This document shows, piece after piece, positions 49,556 to 51,749 of a stretch of DNA of 51,749 nt; within the stretch, counting starts at the first letter, position 1, and each line of letters opens with the position of its first letter. Position numbers and translations under genes: made by a program. Below the pieces are notes generated by a model that worked only from the letters and a program-made list of their open reading frames with translations, was not told the origin of the DNA and did no database searches. Source of the stretch: an uncultured Salinisphaerales bacterium (GTDB lineage: Bacteria > Pseudomonadota > Gammaproteobacteria > Nevskiales > CAJXLF01); NCBI GenBank assembly GCA_913055805.1, contig CAJXLF010000016.1:1-51749 (forward strand), read 5' to 3'.

Positions 49556-50083
49556 TCAGTCGGGGTTTCGCCAAAATGCCGGGTTGAACCGGGCAGGTTG
49601 ATCCCAGGCCTTCGGGTACCAGGCCAGGTAGGCGGCGGCCGTTAAGTCATAGCCCAGGCAGAACATGTCATAGCCAAGCGGAATGTCGCTGGCGACATGG
49701 CCCAGAATAGTTGTGCCATACAGGCTATGCGCAACATCCCAAAGCCCGTGCATCAAATAACCCAGTGCCAGAGAAGGCGCTGAAAATGCGCCTACGGCTG
49801 CTACCGTGACGAATACGGCGATGCCGATCAATTCGGTCGTCCAGGCTTCAGGCGATGCCTGAAACCAGGCTGCAAAGCCCATGTACAGGGCAGCAATCGC
49901 TATCAGCATGCCGGCCCAGTAGATGCGTCCGTACCAGCCGAGAAAGACCCGGCGGGCTATATAGGCAGTGGCCGCGGCCGCGATCAGCCCCACCGACGAA
50001 AACACCAGGATCATCATGATGCCAGCCGCGATCTGGCCGCCGGTGGGATCGTTGAGAAGGGTTTGCAAGAGGGGGTTATTCAT
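49556..50083 (-). CDS. Hypothetical multi-helix membrane protein
   Basis: A 175-residue protein with about five hydrophobic helices and the conserved-looking LALGYLMHGLWDVAHSLYGT and PLGYDMFCLGYDLTAAAYLAWY. The HGLWD-H motif resembles DUF6010-type proteins, but I cannot name the family with confidence. It overlaps the upstream P-loop gene by 8 bp. Function unknown. Confidence 0.7.
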   Translation of the reverse strand: MNNPLLQTLLNDPTGGQIAAGIMMILVFSSVGLIAAAATAYIARRVFLGWYGRIYWAGMLIAIAALYMGFAAWFQASPEAWTTELIGIAVFVTVAAVGAFSAPSLALGYLMHGLWDVAHSLYGTTILGHVASDIPLGYDMFCLGYDLTAAAYLAWYPKAWDQPARFNPAFWRNPD

Positions 50084-50570
50084 TTTCTGAAATCACCGTT
50101 GTATTAAAGCCCTCATCAAAGGTGGGGGCCGCGAAATACCTTGTGACCTGCTCAAACATCTCTACCGTGTCGGATGCCGCCCTCTCAGGCTGTTCGGCGC
50201 GCCTTTTAGCGATCCGCTCTATGCAAAGTTCGTTTGGCAAGTCGATGTAGATCAAGTCATGGGGCGCCTGGATCTCGGAAAAAATGCTTCTGAACCATCT
50301 TCTTTGCTGAATGGTATTGGCGGGATAGTCCATTACTACATCAGTCCCGGTCATCAAGATTGATTGCACGAGCTTCTTGATTGGCGGCCTGAGCAGGGCG
50401 GAGTACTCAATGTAGTCTTCGAGGGAAGTTATTTTTCGGGGATAAACTTCCTCTAACCACTCATCTTCAGAAACCCTTACAGCATTCCTTGCTTCGGCAA
50501 TCTCACGGGATTTGGTGGTTTTCCCGGCGCCCATTTTCCCGCAGAAGAAGATTAGTGCTCCTTTGCTCAT
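50076..50570 (-). CDS. AAA-type P-loop kinase-like protein
   Basis: A 164-residue protein with Walker A FFCGKMGAGKTTKS at about residues 8-21, an acidic SEDEWLEEVYP segment, DVVMDYPANT (Walker B-like with a following base) and IAKRRAEQP (lid Arg residues). This layout fits the small AAA_33/zeta-toxin or chloramphenicol-phosphotransferase-like kinases, which phosphorylate small molecules. The substrate is unknown. GAGC-rich purines precede the ATG. It overlaps the membrane-protein gene by 8 bp. Confidence 0.82.
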   Translation of the reverse strand: MSKGALIFFCGKMGAGKTTKSREIAEARNAVRVSEDEWLEEVYPRKITSLEDYIEYSALLRPPIKKLVQSILMTGTDVVMDYPANTIQQRRWFRSIFSEIQAPHDLIYIDLPNELCIERIAKRRAEQPERAASDTVEMFEQVTRYFAAPTFDEGFNTTVISENE

Positions 50571-50592
50571 TTATTTCCCCTACAGCTACTCG

Positions 50593-51075
50593 CTAGCTTT
50601 CTGGTTTAGCCGTGCCGCCGGAAACACGGTCCAGGGCCGAGGTTGGCATTGCGCTCCCGTGTTTTCCAATCGCGACCTGGCAGTGAGTGACGCCTGGCTC
50701 CGCCTGAGATCGCACCACGACGAATTCCGCACCGATTTCCTCCATCAACTTCCTGTCGTATTCCATCATTCTTTGACAGCCGGCAACGTTTCCGCTTCCG
50801 CGATACGGACACTCGCTGTGAATTTCTGCATACACGACATCGTCGGTGATTTCCGTGATTGGAACCATCTTCCTGGAAGGAAACATCCGCTGCCACTCTT
50901 CGGCGGCCTCCTGCGGTGAAGATTTGCGCTCAGCCTTCTTCACAGTCGTCGTCAGCGAACCCAGCCCACGCACCAAGGGCTTCCCCAGGATATTCCGCCT
51001 CGGCGTTTCCGTCAGCCAATGCGTGACGTGAATGAGCGAATTAAACAGGCGCTTGTTGATCTGGTTAATGTTCAT
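50593..51075 (-). CDS. Hypothetical Cys-containing protein
   Basis: A 160-residue protein whose C-terminal half reads HSECPYRGSGNVAGCQRMMEYDRKLM and then VVRSQAEPGVTHCQVAIG (given in part), with three Cys and the pattern CPxRGSGN-x3-C. This resembles the L-2-amino-thiazoline-4-carboxylate-hydrolase/BchJ-like group of small Cys proteins, which I recall only loosely. It lies 22 bp upstream of the P-loop kinase gene and may be co-transcribed with it. Confidence 0.6.
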   Translation of the reverse strand: MNINQINKRLFNSLIHVTHWLTETPRRNILGKPLVRGLGSLTTTVKKAERKSSPQEAAEEWQRMFPSRKMVPITEITDDVVYAEIHSECPYRGSGNVAGCQRMMEYDRKLMEEIGAEFVVVRSQAEPGVTHCQVAIGKHGSAMPTSALDRVSGGTAKPES

Positions 51076-51122
51076 AGGACTGCTCGGATGAAAGCCAATG
51101 TCGGAATTATGTAGGGCGATTC

Positions 51123-51584
51123 TTAAGCCAATTTACTCCTATCCCTTTCTTCCAAGGGCCCTGCCCGAACACGGATGGCCTCATTCAGTGCATGATGACT
51201 GCTTTCACAGGGGCCTCCCATCGCTAGAGAGAATAGCGGGCCGAGCAATCCATGTATGTCTTCAACATGCGTAACCCGAACCCGGGTGCCGTCAATGCTT
51301 GCAATGGCAAACCGCCGGTAGCCTTCAAAGAACCATGGCGCAACAACATGGCCTCTCCATGTAACTAATTGATTGAACTCGAATTCCTCGATAGTTGCAG
51401 AAACGTCCATGGCCGGTCTTCCCGGCATGCAGAGCCGCAGATTGATTTTTGACCCCACGCGCATCTCGCCGCTGGCCAGTGGTATTTGCGGATTCCACTC
51501 AGGGTAGAGATCCAGGCGTGTGAGAACGTCCCAAACCCGGTCCGCGGATGCCTGAACTTCGAAGGTTGTTTCGTAGACTGGCAT
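51123..51584 (-). CDS. SRPBCC-family protein
   Basis: A 153-residue START/polyketide-cyclase-like protein with the start TTFEVQASADRVWDVLTRLDLYPEWNPQIP and end CESSHHALNEAIRVRAGP (in part). It is the third SRPBCC protein in the window but differs from the AHSA1-type pair at 38069 and 41580. The ligand is unknown. It is the last complete gene; the IS3-type end lies 90 bp beyond. Confidence 0.9.
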   Translation of the reverse strand: MPVYETTFEVQASADRVWDVLTRLDLYPEWNPQIPLASGEMRVGSKINLRLCMPGRPAMDVSATIEEFEFNQLVTWRGHVVAPWFFEGYRRFAIASIDGTRVRVTHVEDIHGLLGPLFSLAMGGPCESSHHALNEAIRVRAGPLEERDRSKLA

Positions 51585-51656
51585 TTTCTGATCCCCAGAC
51601 TGTAGTGCTTCAGTTTAGTACCCAGCGTCTAACAAGGGGATAAAAGAATCAAAAGC

Positions 51657-51668
51657 GTAAAAGGGGTC
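51657..51668. repeat. Fragment of the REP-like repeat
   Basis: GTAAAAGGGGTC is identical to the first 12 bases of the palindrome at 47861 and ends 9 bp before the IS3-type end. The rest of the palindrome is not present here, perhaps because the IS inserted into or beside it. Confidence 0.5.
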
Positions 51669-51677
51669 TGATTGGGC

Positions 51678-51749
51678 TGTACTGACGTTCCCGGACACCG
51701 TAATTAAATCATGGTAGTTGCCTGCTCGACCTGCAGGGGAGTTCGATAC
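51678..51749 (-). mobile_element. End of an IS3-family insertion sequence (partial)
   Basis: TGTACTGACGTTCCCGGACACCG at 51678-51700 has the form of an IS3-family terminal inverted repeat beginning TG (quoted once, 23 positions; key ends TGTACTGACG and CCGGACACC). The last codons of a transposase read leftward from the window edge stop just inside it. The element continues beyond the window. Confidence 0.65.
51704..51749 (-). pseudogene. Partial IS3-family transposase, C-terminal end only
   Basis: The minus strand from the window edge encodes YRTPLQVEQATTMI followed by a TAA stop. YRTP-x-VE near the C-terminus is typical of the IS3-family OrfB (DDE, rve domain) transposases. Only about 14 residues are inside the window, so whether the gene is intact cannot be judged; it is marked as partial, not as broken. 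Confidence 0.6.

Noticed and set aside
1-51749. CRISPR arrays, tRNA or rRNA genes
   Set aside because: No regularly spaced direct repeats and no recognisable cloverleaf or rRNA sequence were seen.

Overview
The window looks like chromosomal DNA from a GC-rich, aerobic, probably marine or oil-associated gammaproteobacterium. The evidence is the mix of Baeyer-Villiger monooxygenases, old yellow enzyme and short-chain dehydrogenases (typical of organisms oxidising cyclic ketones, terpenes or steroids), a glucosylglycerate osmolyte operon, a DUF4212/SSS symporter pair, and a phosphate-starvation lipid-remodelling operon. The genus cannot be fixed from sequence reading alone. No rRNA, tRNA or CRISPR array was seen. 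The window starts inside the end of an IS21-type element and stops inside an IS3-type element.

Region by region. 0.1-7.3 kb: AraC regulator, Baeyer-Villiger monooxygenase, two paralogous SDRs, an old yellow enzyme and a divergent TetR regulator with paired operators, then an orphan ModA. 7.4-14 kb: an Xre/MbcA/ParS-like protein, a possible 35-residue membrane peptide, the overlapping gpgP-gpgS-GH13_18 phosphorylase operon for glucosylglycerate, and a sodium symporter pair. 14-20 kb: a second AraC regulator, a CocE-type lipoprotein hydrolase, an alpha/beta hydrolase with a Cys in place of the nucleophilic Ser, a DUF4345 membrane protein and a second Baeyer-Villiger monooxygenase. 20-23 kb: a structured non-coding stretch, a LysR regulator and two exported LEA-like proteins. 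22.8-29 kb: an HSDL2-like SDR, a Tat-exported PhoX-family protein, and ugd-glycosyltransferase-plcP preceded by a five-repeat Pho box array.

29-47.6 kb is a long, mostly minus-strand run of small stand-alone enzymes (PhzF, PilZ, DUF488, HI0933-type flavoprotein, cupins, SRPBCC proteins, methyltransferases, a sterol-reductase-like membrane protein). Inside it sit a lower-GC GT2/cupin/aldolase cassette (32.3-34.5 kb) and a probable five-gene operon merR-GST-metallo-beta-lactamase-tpm-MAPEG (42.1-45.6 kb). The lactamase is a lipoprotein with all six zinc ligands of subclass B1 and strong VIM-like sequence. 47.6-51.7 kb holds a REP-like palindrome, an SDR, two P-loop kinase-like proteins and several unknowns in less GC-rich DNA, ending at the IS3-type element.

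How the genes work together: the TetR protein probably controls the old yellow enzyme and, through a matching palindrome, the second monooxygenase. The Pho-controlled operon would degrade phospholipids to diacylglycerol (PlcP) and glycosylate it, with Ugd supplying UDP-glucuronate. The MerR protein probably controls the divergent DUF2938 gene and heads a detoxification operon.
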